Numbered from the stretch's first letter, positions 9,224-16,907 are shown. The stretch is DNA of 64,000 nt from an uncultured Oscillospiraceae bacterium (GCA_902490585.1 CABUEI010000007.1:1-64000); one strand, 5' to 3'. Numbers and translations: made by a program. The notes: generated by a model not told the origin, from the letters alone.

Positions 9224-9850
9224 TCAAACCCCGGCGTCCAGGTTCATCTCCCACTTATTTATCTTATAACTGCCGTTGTCAAGCACATATTCTATCCTTG
9301 CACTGCGGTGTGCCTCGTACAGATCAAGGTATGGCACTGTCGCCGTGAATCCCGTATCGGTAAGCTCGGTTATCACACAAGCCGTAGTGTCCCATATATT
9401 CTTTCCGTCAGAAACTGCGTCTGTATTTTCATACAGCTTGCCGTTTATATCCTTGTAGAATGCCGTTTCGTTCGCCAGATTTTTATAGAATGTACTCTCA
9501 AGGTACTCCTTTGTAAAATACTTCTCCGTATCCTCTTTAAGCGAATCAATTGTATCGTACACGCTTTCCACGGGCGAGTAAGTAAACCCGTTGCCGTCCG
9601 TTACCGACACCGATTTGTCAACAGGCAGGCTGCAACGGTTATAGATAGCGTAAAACTTGTCCGCTATGGGCATATTCAGCTTTACGGTTTCTTTGGCGGC
9701 TTCTTCGGTCAGTACGGTCGTTTTATCCTCAGACGATACCGCAGAACTGCTCTCCTGCTGTGATACGGCAGACGGTGTATTCTCAGCCGCACAGGCAGTA
9801 AACAGGACGGCTGTAACGGCTAAGGCGATGAGTGCTATCTTCTTTTTCAT
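9224..9850 (-). CDS. Lipoprotein, IseA (DL-endopeptidase inhibitor)-like
   Basis: A 208-aa lipoprotein: signal peptide and lipobox LFTAC (Cys about 19), a Ser/Thr-rich linker, then one C-terminal domain with IDSLKEDTEKYFTKEYL and a final NGSYKINKWEM. This pattern resembles the IseA/YoeB family, whose B. subtilis member inhibits cell-wall DL-endopeptidases. The match is by eye and moderate. The start is the ATG at 9850, with GGAGG 6 nt upstream; longer frames have no ribosome site. It lies 13 bp after the transglutaminase-like gene, in one operon. Confidence 0.7.
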   Translation of the reverse strand: MKKKIALIALAVTAVLFTACAAENTPSAVSQQESSSAVSSEDKTTVLTEEAAKETVKLNMPIADKFYAIYNRCSLPVDKSVSVTDGNGFTYSPVESVYDTIDSLKEDTEKYFTKEYLESTFYKNLANETAFYKDINGKLYENTDAVSDGKNIWDTTACVITELTDTGFTATVPYLDLYEAHRSARIEYVLDNGSYKINKWEMNLDAGV

Positions 9851-9863
9851 ATTTTCCTCCGTG

Positions 9864-10913
9864 TCAGTTGAATATGTAGTATTTGCCGATTTCGTTATAA
9901 GTACGCATAAAGCGTGAACTTCCGGTATAACCCTCGCCGATGAGTATCTTCTCAATAGCAGGATCGAATATGTAGGTCGTACCTTTTATGTCAAGCTCTG
10001 CCCAGCTGTGTTCGCTTGCACCGCCTGCGGGATTTGTGTGGTACCCGTATATCATACGGGTGTCAAAGCCGAGCGCCCGTGTCATATATTTGAAAGCAGA
10101 TGTAAAGTCGTAGCAAACCCCATAACTGTTGTCAAGTATGAAGCAGGCGTAGATCTGTTCGGAATACTGCTTTTTGTCCTGCGGTATAAGCACTGTTCTC
10201 TCTATATAGCTCGACTGCATAAGATAATCATAGACCGCTTTTAATTTCTGCGTATCATTCATCTTCTTTGTGATTATCCTGTCAAGTATCGGCTCTATTT
10301 TTTCGTCAAGCGGTGCATAGCCTGAAGAAATGTATTTTCCTGATGCTGAAGGCTTTGGCTTTTCGCTCTTTGCGGTGGTTGACGGAACTGTTGTACCAAG
10401 CGTTGTTGCCACTGTCACAGTCTGTATTTCTGTTTTTTTATCGCTCAGAAAGTCGCAGTGAATAAATTTACCGTTATCCAGCTTATAATAATCAGTATCG
10501 GTTACCGCCACGACCTTCACCTTGTCGTTTATCTGATATAAATCGGCTGTCGGCGCACCTATATAAGCCTTTGTCCTGCTGTACACCGATGTATTTAGAT
10601 ACATTTCTGCGGATTTTTTCGTTTCTTTCCACGTCGGCTCTGCTGTTGTCGCAGATGTTGACACGGCGGTCGTTGCTGTCGTTTCCTCTTTTACCGTTGT
10701 CGTTGCCGCTGTTATTACAACGGTTGTCGTGGTTGAAGCCGTTGTTTCCGTCACAATATTCTGTGTTCCGCTCTCATCGGTTGAAACAACGCTTTGCGCC
10801 GCTCCCGTACTGTCACCGATTTCAGCCGTCTTTTCTCCGCCGCAAGCAGTAGCGGACAGAATAACCGCCACAGCAAGAATTACCGCCGACACTTCATTTA
10901 TCGCTTTTTTCAT
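9864..10913 (-). CDS. Transglutaminase-like domain lipoprotein
   Basis: A 349-aa exported lipoprotein (lipobox SATAC) with a long Thr/Ala-rich linker, an SH3-like segment (VYSRTKAYIGAP to GKFIHCDFLSD) and a C-terminal transglutaminase-type papain-fold domain. The probable triad is visible: Cys in NSYGVCYDFTSAF, His in EHSWAELD, Asp in YIFDPAI. Such domains act as proteases, amidases or crosslinkers at the cell surface; the substrate is unknown. The start at 10913 follows AGAGGGAAG. The next gene encodes an IseA-like lipoprotein, so the operon may act on or regulate the wall. Confidence 0.82.
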   Translation of the reverse strand: MKKAINEVSAVILAVAVILSATACGGEKTAEIGDSTGAAQSVVSTDESGTQNIVTETTASTTTTVVITAATTTVKEETTATTAVSTSATTAEPTWKETKKSAEMYLNTSVYSRTKAYIGAPTADLYQINDKVKVVAVTDTDYYKLDNGKFIHCDFLSDKKTEIQTVTVATTLGTTVPSTTAKSEKPKPSASGKYISSGYAPLDEKIEPILDRIITKKMNDTQKLKAVYDYLMQSSYIERTVLIPQDKKQYSEQIYACFILDNSYGVCYDFTSAFKYMTRALGFDTRMIYGYHTNPAGGASEHSWAELDIKGTTYIFDPAIEKILIGEGYTGSSRFMRTYNEIGKYYIFN

Positions 10914-10966
10914 TTTCTTCCCTCTTGTTTTGTCGTAAACTGCATTTTCCTGAATAATATACTTGT

Positions 10967-10995
10967 ATTTTAGCATACTGTTTACATTTAGTCAA
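10967..10995 (-). promoter_or_regulatory. Promoter of the transglutaminase/IseA-like operon
   Basis: Minus strand TTGACT (10990-10995), 17-bp spacer, TAAAAT (10967-10972). A TGTAAA sits in the spacer, TGTTGA overlaps the -35, and TGTAAC lies just upstream: a poor echo of the WalR-type boxes seen at 42.2 and 61.6 kb. The rest of the 193-bp divergent gap holds only the leader of the XRE gene. Confidence 0.6.
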
Positions 10996-11106
10996 CAGTA
11001 TGTGTTACAAAAATCAACGGTTTGAAGCTCGATATATGATACACTTTAGATAAATCAAGTGTTTATTTTATGTTTACAGATTGTTTATTCGATAACGGAG
11101 GGTACA

Positions 11107-11427
11107 ATGGTAAAGTTCGGAGAAAGAGTAAAACAATTAAGGCTCAGTGCAGGCATGACGCAGGAACAGCTTGCCGAAAGGATATGGGTTTCAAAGGCGG
11201 CAATCAGCAACTATGAATTATCCGAGCGTAACCCCTCCCCGGAAACAATTATAAAAATCGCAGGAGTTTTCGGCGTATCCACCGATTATCTGCTCGGCAT
11301 CGAGGACAAAAGGAACTATACCATTGATATAACCGGACTGCCCGAAGAGGATATCCGCTTTCTTCAGTCCGCCGTTACTCTGCTGAAAAAGAAAAACACA
11401 AAAGAAAAAAGCGTTGCCGAGCGTTGA
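11107..11427 (+). CDS. XRE-family transcriptional regulator
   Basis: A 106-aa regulator with an N-terminal lambda-repressor-type helix-turn-helix (about 5-60: VKQLRLSAGMTQEQLAERI ... ISNYELSERNPS) and a short C-terminal tail. The ATG at 11107 follows GGAGGG; an in-frame upstream ATG at 11059 has no ribosome site. It is divergent from the transglutaminase/IseA-like operon and could control it, but no clear operator is visible. The next promoter overlaps its stop codon. Confidence 0.85.
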   Translation: MVKFGERVKQLRLSAGMTQEQLAERIWVSKAAISNYELSERNPSPETIIKIAGVFGVSTDYLLGIEDKRNYTIDITGLPEEDIRFLQSAVTLLKKKNTKEKSVAER

Positions 11428-11452
11428 CAGCCGCCGTTTTACGTTGTATAAT
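11424..11452 (+). promoter_or_regulatory. Promoter of the RDAC-like/tcdA operon
   Basis: Perfect TTGACA (11424-11429) overlapping the stop codon of the XRE gene, 17-bp spacer, perfect TATAAT (11447-11452). Confidence 0.8.
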
Positions 11453-11512
11453 ATCCATATTGCACATTAAACAGATAGAAACAGTAGACTTAAAGGAGCA
11501 AAGGAGTAACTT

Positions 11513-11737
11513 ATGGCAATAAGTATAACCGAAGCGTCGGAGCTTAAAAAAGCGATACTCGAAAATTTCGGCGTGACCCTGCATTTTCATGACGGTTGCG
11601 GCGGACAGTATTTCACCCTTGACGAGCGTAATGACGAGATAAAGCGGTTTGTCGAAAACTATTTCGGCGAAAAAGGCATGACAGTGAATTTTATAGCAAG
11701 GGGAACACAGTTCTCCGTAGGAGGAAACAATGCTTGA
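11513..11737 (+). CDS. Small RDAC-like conserved protein
   Basis: A 74-aa soluble protein with no signal peptide. The central motif FHDGCGGQYFTLDE resembles the RDACGGQ signature of the small RDAC family found in clostridia; function unknown. A single conserved Cys sits in the glycine-rich motif. It follows a consensus promoter and AAGGAG, and its last 8 nt overlap the tcdA start, so the two are translationally coupled. That coupling suggests, but does not show, a link to sulfur or tRNA-modification chemistry. Confidence 0.65.
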   Translation: MAISITEASELKKAILENFGVTLHFHDGCGGQYFTLDERNDEIKRFVENYFGEKGMTVNFIARGTQFSVGGNNA

Positions 11738-12497
11738 CCAGTTTTCAAGAACACAGCTCGTTTTCGGTAAGGAAGCAATGGATAAGCTGAAAAGCTCCCG
11801 TGTTGCCGTATTCGGCATAGGCGGAGTAGGCGGATACACCGTTGAAGCACTCGCACGTTCCGGTGTCGGCGCAATTGATATTATAGATGACGACAAGGTG
11901 TGCCTTACCAATATAAACCGTCAGATTTACGCTACAAGAAAGACAGTCGGAAAGTATAAGGTTGACGTTGCCAAAGAACGTATCGAGGAGATAAACCCCG
12001 ACTGCAAGGTAACAGCTTTCAAAACTTTCTATATGCCCGAAACCGCCGATCAGTTCGACTTCACACAGTACGATTATGTAGTTGACGCCATAGATACGGT
12101 TACGGGAAAAATCGCACTTATCGAAAACGCAAAAAAAGCCGGAACGCCGATTATAAGCTCTATGGGCGCAGGCAATAAGGTTGACCCCACCGCTTTTGAA
12201 GTTACCGATATATATAAAACCTCCGTCTGCCCTCTCGCAAAGGTTATGCGCTATGAGCTCAAACGCAGAGGTATAAAGAAACTCAAGGTGGTTTATTCAA
12301 AGGAAAAGCCGATCCCCCCGATAGATGATATGTCTATAAGTTGCCGTCAGCTTTGCATCTGCCCTCCCGGCACAGCAAGAAAATGTACCCAGAGAAGACA
12401 GGTTCCGGGCAGCACCGCCTTCGTTCCGTCCGTAGTCGGACTTATCATAGCAGGAGAAGTCATAAAAGACATCACAGAATTTAAAGGCAGAGAATAA
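11730..12497 (+). CDS. tcdA: tRNA threonylcarbamoyladenosine dehydratase (ThiF/E1-like)
   Basis: TcdA uses ATP to cyclise t6A37 of tRNA to ct6A. The 255-aa protein has the E1-like nucleotide-binding motif GIGGVGGYT (residues about 29-37), the acidic DDDKV segment, NINRQI, and C-terminal cysteines in SISCRQLCICPPGTARKC. GGAGGA inside the upstream gene is its ribosome site. Its product acts on t6A, made by the TsaD encoded at 19.9 kb. The MoeB/ThiF sulfur-carrier activators share the fold, but this length and the C-terminal cysteines favour TcdA. Confidence 0.85.
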   Translation: MLDQFSRTQLVFGKEAMDKLKSSRVAVFGIGGVGGYTVEALARSGVGAIDIIDDDKVCLTNINRQIYATRKTVGKYKVDVAKERIEEINPDCKVTAFKTFYMPETADQFDFTQYDYVVDAIDTVTGKIALIENAKKAGTPIISSMGAGNKVDPTAFEVTDIYKTSVCPLAKVMRYELKRRGIKKLKVVYSKEKPIPPIDDMSISCRQLCICPPGTARKCTQRRQVPGSTAFVPSVVGLIIAGEVIKDITEFKGRE

Positions 12498-12514
12498 AAT
12501 TTCAGATTATCTAT

Positions 12515-12543
12515 AAGTACCTTTGCAACCCGCAAGGGTACTT
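12515..12543 (+). terminator. Terminator of tcdA
   Basis: A 12-bp stem AAGTACCTTTGC / GCAAGGGTACTT (one G-T) with a short loop, ending in TTTTTG, 17 bp after the tcdA stop. Confidence 0.8.
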
Positions 12544-12546
12544 TTT

Positions 12547-12985
12547 GTTTGCAAATATTGAAAAATTTCTCTCATCCCGTTGCCCCAAACATCCCAATTT
12601 CCTCACCCCTTATCAAAGCAACACTACCCCTCGCCCCGCACCACCACCCTCTCCGCCCCTCGAAAAAGGGGAGCTGTCACGGCTACAATAATTTTTTCCA
12701 CTTTCACCAAACTGTCCACCCCAACTATTCCTTACACTTCTCAAACATATCCGTGCCGTGACTGAGGGGATTGTATTCCCTTAGTACTATCACTTAGTTT
12801 ACCACGCTATCCTGCCCATATATGCCCCAAACCTCACCATTCCCCCAACATCCGTAAAATCACCACTACCCCCAACCATAACTATCAGTACCTTCCAAAA
12901 CTATAAACACATATAACAAACCTTATCCTCAAACAGTGTACCTTTCCCATTAATTTCAAAAAACTACTTTTACTTTCGCATATTT
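12547..12985. other. C-rich noncoding region with a shared hairpin
   Basis: No credible gene. The plus strand is strongly C-rich and G-poor, like the block at 8.7-8.9 kb. At 12656-12671 CCCCT and AGGGG form a hairpin, and about 18 nt around it recur in inverse orientation at 55034-55055, so this is probably a dispersed REP-like sequence. A second weak hairpin (CTGAGGGGA / TTCCCTTAG) lies near 12763-12787. Confidence 0.5.
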
Positions 12986-12988
12986 TTC

Positions 12989-13017
12989 TTGACTATCAAA
13001 TATTATTGTGATAAAAT
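12989..13017 (+). promoter_or_regulatory. Promoter of the ECF sigma operon
   Basis: TTGACT (12989-12994), 17-bp spacer, TAAAAT (13012-13017). This is a housekeeping-type promoter; no obvious ECF-type autoregulatory promoter was noticed. Confidence 0.65.
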
Positions 13018-13068
13018 AAACCTAGAGATTAAATTCTGTCGGTACATTATTAATCTGGAGGTGTTTCT

Positions 13069-13617
13069 TTGCTTTCGGTATATCTGGCAATGGTTGATTC
13101 CGAAGACGAAAAAGACCTTGTTGAAAAACTTTACAATACATATAAGAAAACTCTTTTCAATATCTGCCTTGCCATACTTTGCAACCGACCGGACGCAGAA
13201 GACGCAGTTCATGAAACTTTCATACGGATTATAAATAACTCAGGCAAAATAAAAGATGTAGATTCACCGCAGACAAAAGCTTTCTGCATAATCATAGCAA
13301 GAAATGTTGCCACCGATATACTGAGAGAAAAACAAAAAACAGTTCCTGCTACCGATAATGAGCTTGACGCTTATGAATCGGACTCGGATAATGAAGAAAC
13401 AGCTATTTCAAATATCAGCGTTGAGCGGTTGAAACAGGCTCTGAGAGCACTGCCGAAAGACAGTTACGATACTCTTATGCTGAGCGTCAGATTTGGCTGT
13501 TCCCTTTCCGAAATGTCCGAACTTCTCGGCATAAGTTATCAATCGGTAAGATACCGCCTGAGAAAAGCAAGAAAACTATTATTAAAAGAATTGGAGGATA
13601 CAGATGAGCAACCTTGA
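13069..13617 (+). CDS. ECF-type RNA polymerase sigma factor
   Basis: A 182-aa sigma-70 family protein of the extracytoplasmic-function class. Region 2 covers about 20-90 (DAEDAVHETFIRIIN ... FCIIIARNVATDILR) and region 4 about 128-175 (ALRALPKDSYDTLML ... SLSEMSELLGISYQSVRYR). The start is a TTG at 13069, 6 nt after GGAGGT; the next ATG (13090) has no ribosome site. Its 3' end overlaps the next gene by 14 nt, and that gene encodes a membrane protein, the usual sigma/anti-sigma arrangement. Confidence 0.9.
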   Translation: MLSVYLAMVDSEDEKDLVEKLYNTYKKTLFNICLAILCNRPDAEDAVHETFIRIINNSGKIKDVDSPQTKAFCIIIARNVATDILREKQKTVPATDNELDAYESDSDNEETAISNISVERLKQALRALPKDSYDTLMLSVRFGCSLSEMSELLGISYQSVRYRLRKARKLLLKELEDTDEQP

Positions 13618-14263
13618 AACCGCACTTGATAAAACTATGTATGACATGATTTTTTCTGACATTCCCGAAACAAATTACAAAATTTCTAACTCTTTCGACC
13701 GCAGAATGAAAAAAATGATACATCGGTATTTAGAAACCGGAACGTTTGAATTTCAAAAATCAAAACCCAAAAAGCTCTGGCGTTATCTTATAATTGCCGC
13801 TGTCATTGCAATCCTCTCTCTTACAGCGACGGCTGTGTTCTACTACAATAATATCAGCCTTGAAAAGCACGATACCTATTCTCTGCTCCATATCAGAAAA
13901 ACCGAAAACACCCCTACCGCTATTCTGCAAGAATATAAAATAACCGCAGGTCTCGACGGATATACAAGGAGTTATTATTATAATGACGACGGATGTATAA
14001 TACAAAAGTATGATAACGGCGAAAGCTCAATTGTATTATCCCAGATGACATTCAATAATTTTGAGGGCATACGCATAAATACGGAAAATGCCGAAAAGAC
14101 TATCACATCTGTTGATATAAACGGAATAACCGCATTATATTTTGAAAATGACAACGAAAATACGTTAATATGGAACAACGATGAATACGCATTTTACATA
14201 CAGGCAAATAAATTAAATAAAAGCGAGATAATCTCTTTATGTAAAAGCATTAAGCCTGAATAA
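13604..14263 (+). CDS. Single-pass membrane protein, DUF4367-like, putative anti-sigma partner
   Basis: A 219-aa protein with a soluble N-terminus of about 60 residues, one transmembrane helix (about 64-85, LIIAAVIAILSLTATAVFYY) and an extracytoplasmic domain with the TSVDINGITALYFEN pattern of DUF4367 proteins. In clostridia such proteins are commonly encoded with ECF sigma factors and are presumed to hold them at the membrane. There is no classical zinc-binding anti-sigma motif. Its ribosome site (GGAGG) lies inside the sigma gene. Confidence 0.72.
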   Translation: MSNLETALDKTMYDMIFSDIPETNYKISNSFDRRMKKMIHRYLETGTFEFQKSKPKKLWRYLIIAAVIAILSLTATAVFYYNNISLEKHDTYSLLHIRKTENTPTAILQEYKITAGLDGYTRSYYYNDDGCIIQKYDNGESSIVLSQMTFNNFEGIRINTENAEKTITSVDINGITALYFENDNENTLIWNNDEYAFYIQANKLNKSEIISLCKSIKPE

Positions 14264-14429
14264 CGACACATTAAACCCACAAAACTTTTTTAATTTTTTG
14301 TGCATTTATACAAAAAAATCCAAAATCATCAAAAAATACGGTAAAAAGCAGTACGCAGAACCTCTCTCATACGTTTTATTTGCAGGGATATGTTTCAGTC
14401 CCTAATAAAACAACGGAGGTATTAATACC

Positions 14430-14837
14430 ATGAAGAAAAGAGTACTCGCATTTTTACTGGCAGCAGTGTTTGCCCTTTCGCTCGTTTTTAGCGTATCGGC
14501 AGAAACTGTCGCTACCTATGACATCGCCGGCGTCAAGCGCTCCACGATTTCTTATACCGGAGGACGTGCGCACTGTGTCAGCTCAATTACCGATACAGAC
14601 AATGTAATCAAACATGTAAAAATCGATCAGTCGCTGGAGAAATTTGCTTTCCTGTGGTTCTGGACCGTTGAAGACGGCCCCCGCTCATATAATTCCGGAT
14701 CAGGAAATGCAACTTTCCAGAACTATAAAGCTGTATCCACCGGTACATACCGTGTAAAGTCTGTATTTACAGTTACTTTAAAGGACGGCAGATCAGAAAC
14801 AGTTACCGTTTACAGCAGTGAACTCAAAGTCGCATAA
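14430..14837 (+). CDS. Small secreted protein of unknown function
   Basis: A 135-aa protein with a clear signal peptide (cleavage after VSAE-like residues near 24) and a mature domain of about 110 residues rich in beta-prone segments (TISYTGGRAHCVSSI, KSVFTVTLKDGRSETVTVY). It has one Cys in the mature part and no lipobox. I do not recognise the family. CGGAGG precedes the ATG and a strong terminator follows. A separate transcript from the sigma operon is likely, though no clear promoter is visible in the 166-bp gap. Confidence 0.7.
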   Translation: MKKRVLAFLLAAVFALSLVFSVSAETVATYDIAGVKRSTISYTGGRAHCVSSITDTDNVIKHVKIDQSLEKFAFLWFWTVEDGPRSYNSGSGNATFQNYKAVSTGTYRVKSVFTVTLKDGRSETVTVYSSELKVA

Positions 14838-14846
14838 GTAAAACCG

Positions 14847-14872
14847 AATCCCCGTGATTTTGCACGGGGATT
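14847..14872 (+). terminator. Terminator of the small secreted protein gene
   Basis: A 10-bp stem AATCCCCGTG / CACGGGGATT, 6-nt loop, followed by TTTTT, 9 bp after the stop codon. Confidence 0.85.
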
Positions 14873-14903
14873 TTTTTCTCCCATACGACCCGACCTGCCG
14901 CTC

Positions 14904-14932
14904 TTGACCCTTTTTCCGTTTTGTGTTATATT
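14904..14932 (+). promoter_or_regulatory. Promoter of the thioredoxin-reductase-like gene
   Basis: TTGACC (14904-14909), 17-bp spacer, TATATT (14927-14932), 40 bp upstream of the start codon. Confidence 0.65.
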
Positions 14933-14972
14933 TATCGGGTAAACGCAAAGAATAGAGCAAAGGAGCGTTAAA

Positions 14973-15851
14973 ATGAGTGAAAATATGACAGAATACGATA
15001 TAGCTATAATCGGTACAGGTCCTGCCGGGATTTCGGCGGCGATAAATGCCGCAATACGCAAAAAGAAATTTATCCTTTTCGGAAGCGAAAATCTCAGTGC
15101 AAAAGTCAAATGTTCCCATATTATTTCCAATTATCCTGCCCTGCCGCAAATCAGCGGTAAAGAGTTGAATCAGAAACTTGCCGCTCACTTAAAACAGATG
15201 AATATAAAAATAACAAACGAGCGCATAACAGGTGTGTATAATCTTGGAAAATATTTTATGTTACTCGCCGACCAAAAAGAATTTAAGGCAAATTCTGTAA
15301 TTTTAGCCACCGGCGCACAAAATGTTGCAGAAATATGCAATGAACGTGCATTATTGGGCAAAGGCGTAAGCTACTGTGCAACCTGCGACGGCAACTTCTA
15401 CAAGGGTAAAACGATAGCTGTTATCAGCGACAATAAAGAAAGTGAAGAGGAAGTGGATTTCCTCGCCGACCTTGCAAGCAAAGTTTATTTCTACCCGTCC
15501 TACAAGACCGATTATTCAAAAGATAATGTTGAACGTCTGACCTCGCCCGCAAAAAGCGTTGACGGAGAGCGTCACGCAGACGGCATAACCCTTGCGGACG
15601 GCACGCATATAGCCGTTGACGGTGTATTTTTCTTAAAGCAGTCGGTTTCCGCCGATGTGTTAGTCAGCGGTCTTGAAATGAACGGCGGCAGTATAGCGGT
15701 AAATCACGATATGTCAACCAACATAAAAGGTTGCTTTGCCTGCGGCGACTGCACGGGAAAGCCGTATCAGATAGCCAAAGCCATAGGCGAGGGCAACACC
15801 GCCCTGCACAGCGCAATAACCTACCTCTCCGAGCTCAAAAATAAAGCATAA
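14973..15851 (+). CDS. Thioredoxin-reductase-like flavoprotein without NADPH motifs
   Basis: A 292-aa FAD protein of the thioredoxin reductase fold: GTGPAG at 14-19 binds FAD, the redox pair CATC is at 135-138, and the C-terminal FAD motif is GCFACGDCTG. The second nucleotide domain is odd. Where NADPH-dependent enzymes have GGGDSA it reads VISDNKES (about 150-157), and the basic HRRxxxR segment is replaced by YPSYKTDY. Ferredoxin-dependent flavin thioredoxin reductases of clostridia also lack these motifs, so electrons may come from ferredoxin. No thioredoxin gene is adjacent. Its 3' end is copied in the tandem repeat downstream. Confidence 0.82.
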   Translation: MSENMTEYDIAIIGTGPAGISAAINAAIRKKKFILFGSENLSAKVKCSHIISNYPALPQISGKELNQKLAAHLKQMNIKITNERITGVYNLGKYFMLLADQKEFKANSVILATGAQNVAEICNERALLGKGVSYCATCDGNFYKGKTIAVISDNKESEEEVDFLADLASKVYFYPSYKTDYSKDNVERLTSPAKSVDGERHADGITLADGTHIAVDGVFFLKQSVSADVLVSGLEMNGGSIAVNHDMSTNIKGCFACGDCTGKPYQIAKAIGEGNTALHSAITYLSELKNKA

Positions 15852-16363
15852 ATCATCAGCCCTACATCCCCAATCCCTGTAGGGCTGTATTTATATCACG
15901 ACTGCCGAAATCTCCGTCATTGTCGAAATATACAGCGTTGAATATTACTCGCTCTGCCTGTTTTTCACCCTGAAAAATTACCTGTCTGTGCCGTTTAGTC
16001 CATATACGATAGCCAAAGCCATAGGCGAGGACAACACCGCCTACACAGCGCAATATCCCACCTCTCCGAGCTAAAAAACAAAGCATAAATCATCAACCCT
16101 ACAGCCCCAATCCCTGTAGGGTTGTATTTATATTACGACTGCCGAAATCTCCGCCATTGTCGAAATATACAGCGTTGAATATCACTCGTTCTGCCTGTTT
16201 TTCACCTTGAAAAATTATCTGTCTATGCCGTTTAGTCCATATATGATAGCCAAAGCCATAGGCAAGGGCAACATCGCCCTACACAGCGCAATATCCCACC
16301 TCTCCGAGCTCAAAAATAAAGCATAAATCACCAACCCTACAGCCCTAATCTCTGTAGGGCTGT
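15771..16363 (+). repeat. 238-bp tandem repeat of a gene 3' end and terminator, about 2.5 copies
   Basis: The unit starts at ATAGCCAAAGCCATAGGC, at 15771 (inside the flavoprotein gene), 16009 and 16246, a period of 237-238 bp. Each copy holds the last about 27 codons plus stop, a hairpin (CCCTAC... / ...GTAGGG) after the stop, and about 130 bp of downstream DNA. The third copy ends after the hairpin near 16363. Copies differ by scattered substitutions and small indels, so the duplication is not recent. Frames in copies 2 and 3 are relics without a start. Confidence 0.88.
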
Positions 16364-16364
16364 A

Positions 16365-16418
16365 CAGACTGTAGAAAAACCCCGATTTGGAAACAAATCG
16401 GGGTTTTTCTACAGTCTG
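16365..16418 (-). terminator. Perfect 25-bp hairpin, likely tRNA-Leu terminator
   Basis: Arms 16365-16389 and 16394-16418 are perfect inverted repeats around loop GAAA, with core AACCCCGATTTG / CAAATCGGGGTT. Read on the minus strand, the inner stem ends in GGGGTTTTTC, a terminator signature, downstream of tRNA-Leu. It also directly abuts the third copy of the plus-strand repeat. Confidence 0.65.
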
Positions 16419-16420
16419 AA

Positions 16421-16455
16421 AGCAGGACTATGTCCCAAATGGGCATAGTCCTGCT
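16421..16455 (-). terminator. Second hairpin between tRNA-Leu and the 25-bp hairpin
   Basis: AGCAGGACTATG pairs with CATAGTCCTGCT, extended by CCC/GGG around AAAT with one bulged T. It starts 3 nt after the tRNA CCA end on the minus strand. It may be a processing or termination signal; on the plus side it is followed by TTTT. Confidence 0.55.
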
Positions 16456-16458
16456 TTT

Positions 16459-16545
16459 TGGTGCCGATGGCGGGGGTCGAACCCGCACGGTATTGCTACC
16501 AACGGATTTTGAGTCCGTCACGTCTGCCAATTCCATCACATCGGC
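16459..16545 (-). tRNA. tRNA-Leu (anticodon CAA)
   Basis: An 87-nt class II tRNA on the minus strand: acceptor GCCGATG / CATCGGC, anticodon stem ACGGA/TCCGT around CTCAAAA giving CAA, a long variable arm (TGGTAGCAATACCG), a GTTCGAC T loop, and encoded CCA. It decodes UUG. Preceded by a consensus promoter. Confidence 0.93.
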
Positions 16546-16603
16546 TTGTTATATTCCGTGAAACCGCACTGTATAACAATGATACCGATTTCACAGTTCG
16601 ATT

Positions 16604-16632
16604 ATTATATCATAGCTGAAAAATGTTGTCAA
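16604..16632 (-). promoter_or_regulatory. Promoter of tRNA-Leu
   Basis: Minus strand TTGACA (16627-16632), 17-bp spacer, TATAAT (16604-16609): a full consensus match, about 60 bp upstream of the tRNA. Confidence 0.82.
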
Positions 16633-16683
16633 TAGATTTTCACTATTTTCCAAAATAATTTAGTGTTTTTTTATAAAAAGCAC

Positions 16684-16712
16684 TTGACAATTTGTTGAAA
16701 ATGCCGTAAAAT
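16684..16712 (+). promoter_or_regulatory. Promoter of rny, with a leader of about 190 nt
   Basis: TTGACA (16684-16689), 17-bp spacer, TAAAAT (16707-16712). The leader (about 16720-16907) contains a repeated GACACGGCAAT and complementary GCCGTG segments that could fold. No known riboswitch was recognised. Confidence 0.75.
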
Positions 16713-16907
16713 TAATATCGAGTAAATATCTATTATAACTCAGGAAAGCCGGCTGTCTTATATATTTTCAACAAGAAAAAGACACGGCAATCCGCTTATT
16801 TTACATATATACAATTAAATGTTGAAATGTAAAATCAGCCGTGCTGGCATAAAAGCTGTATTGCGGCGGTCTGACACGGCAATTCAGAAAAGGAGGAACG
16901 CTAACCC

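Noticed and set aside
15862..16086. Minus-strand frame inside the tandem repeat
   Set aside because: It lies antisense to a duplicated gene tail and changes with each repeat copy. It has no ribosome site.
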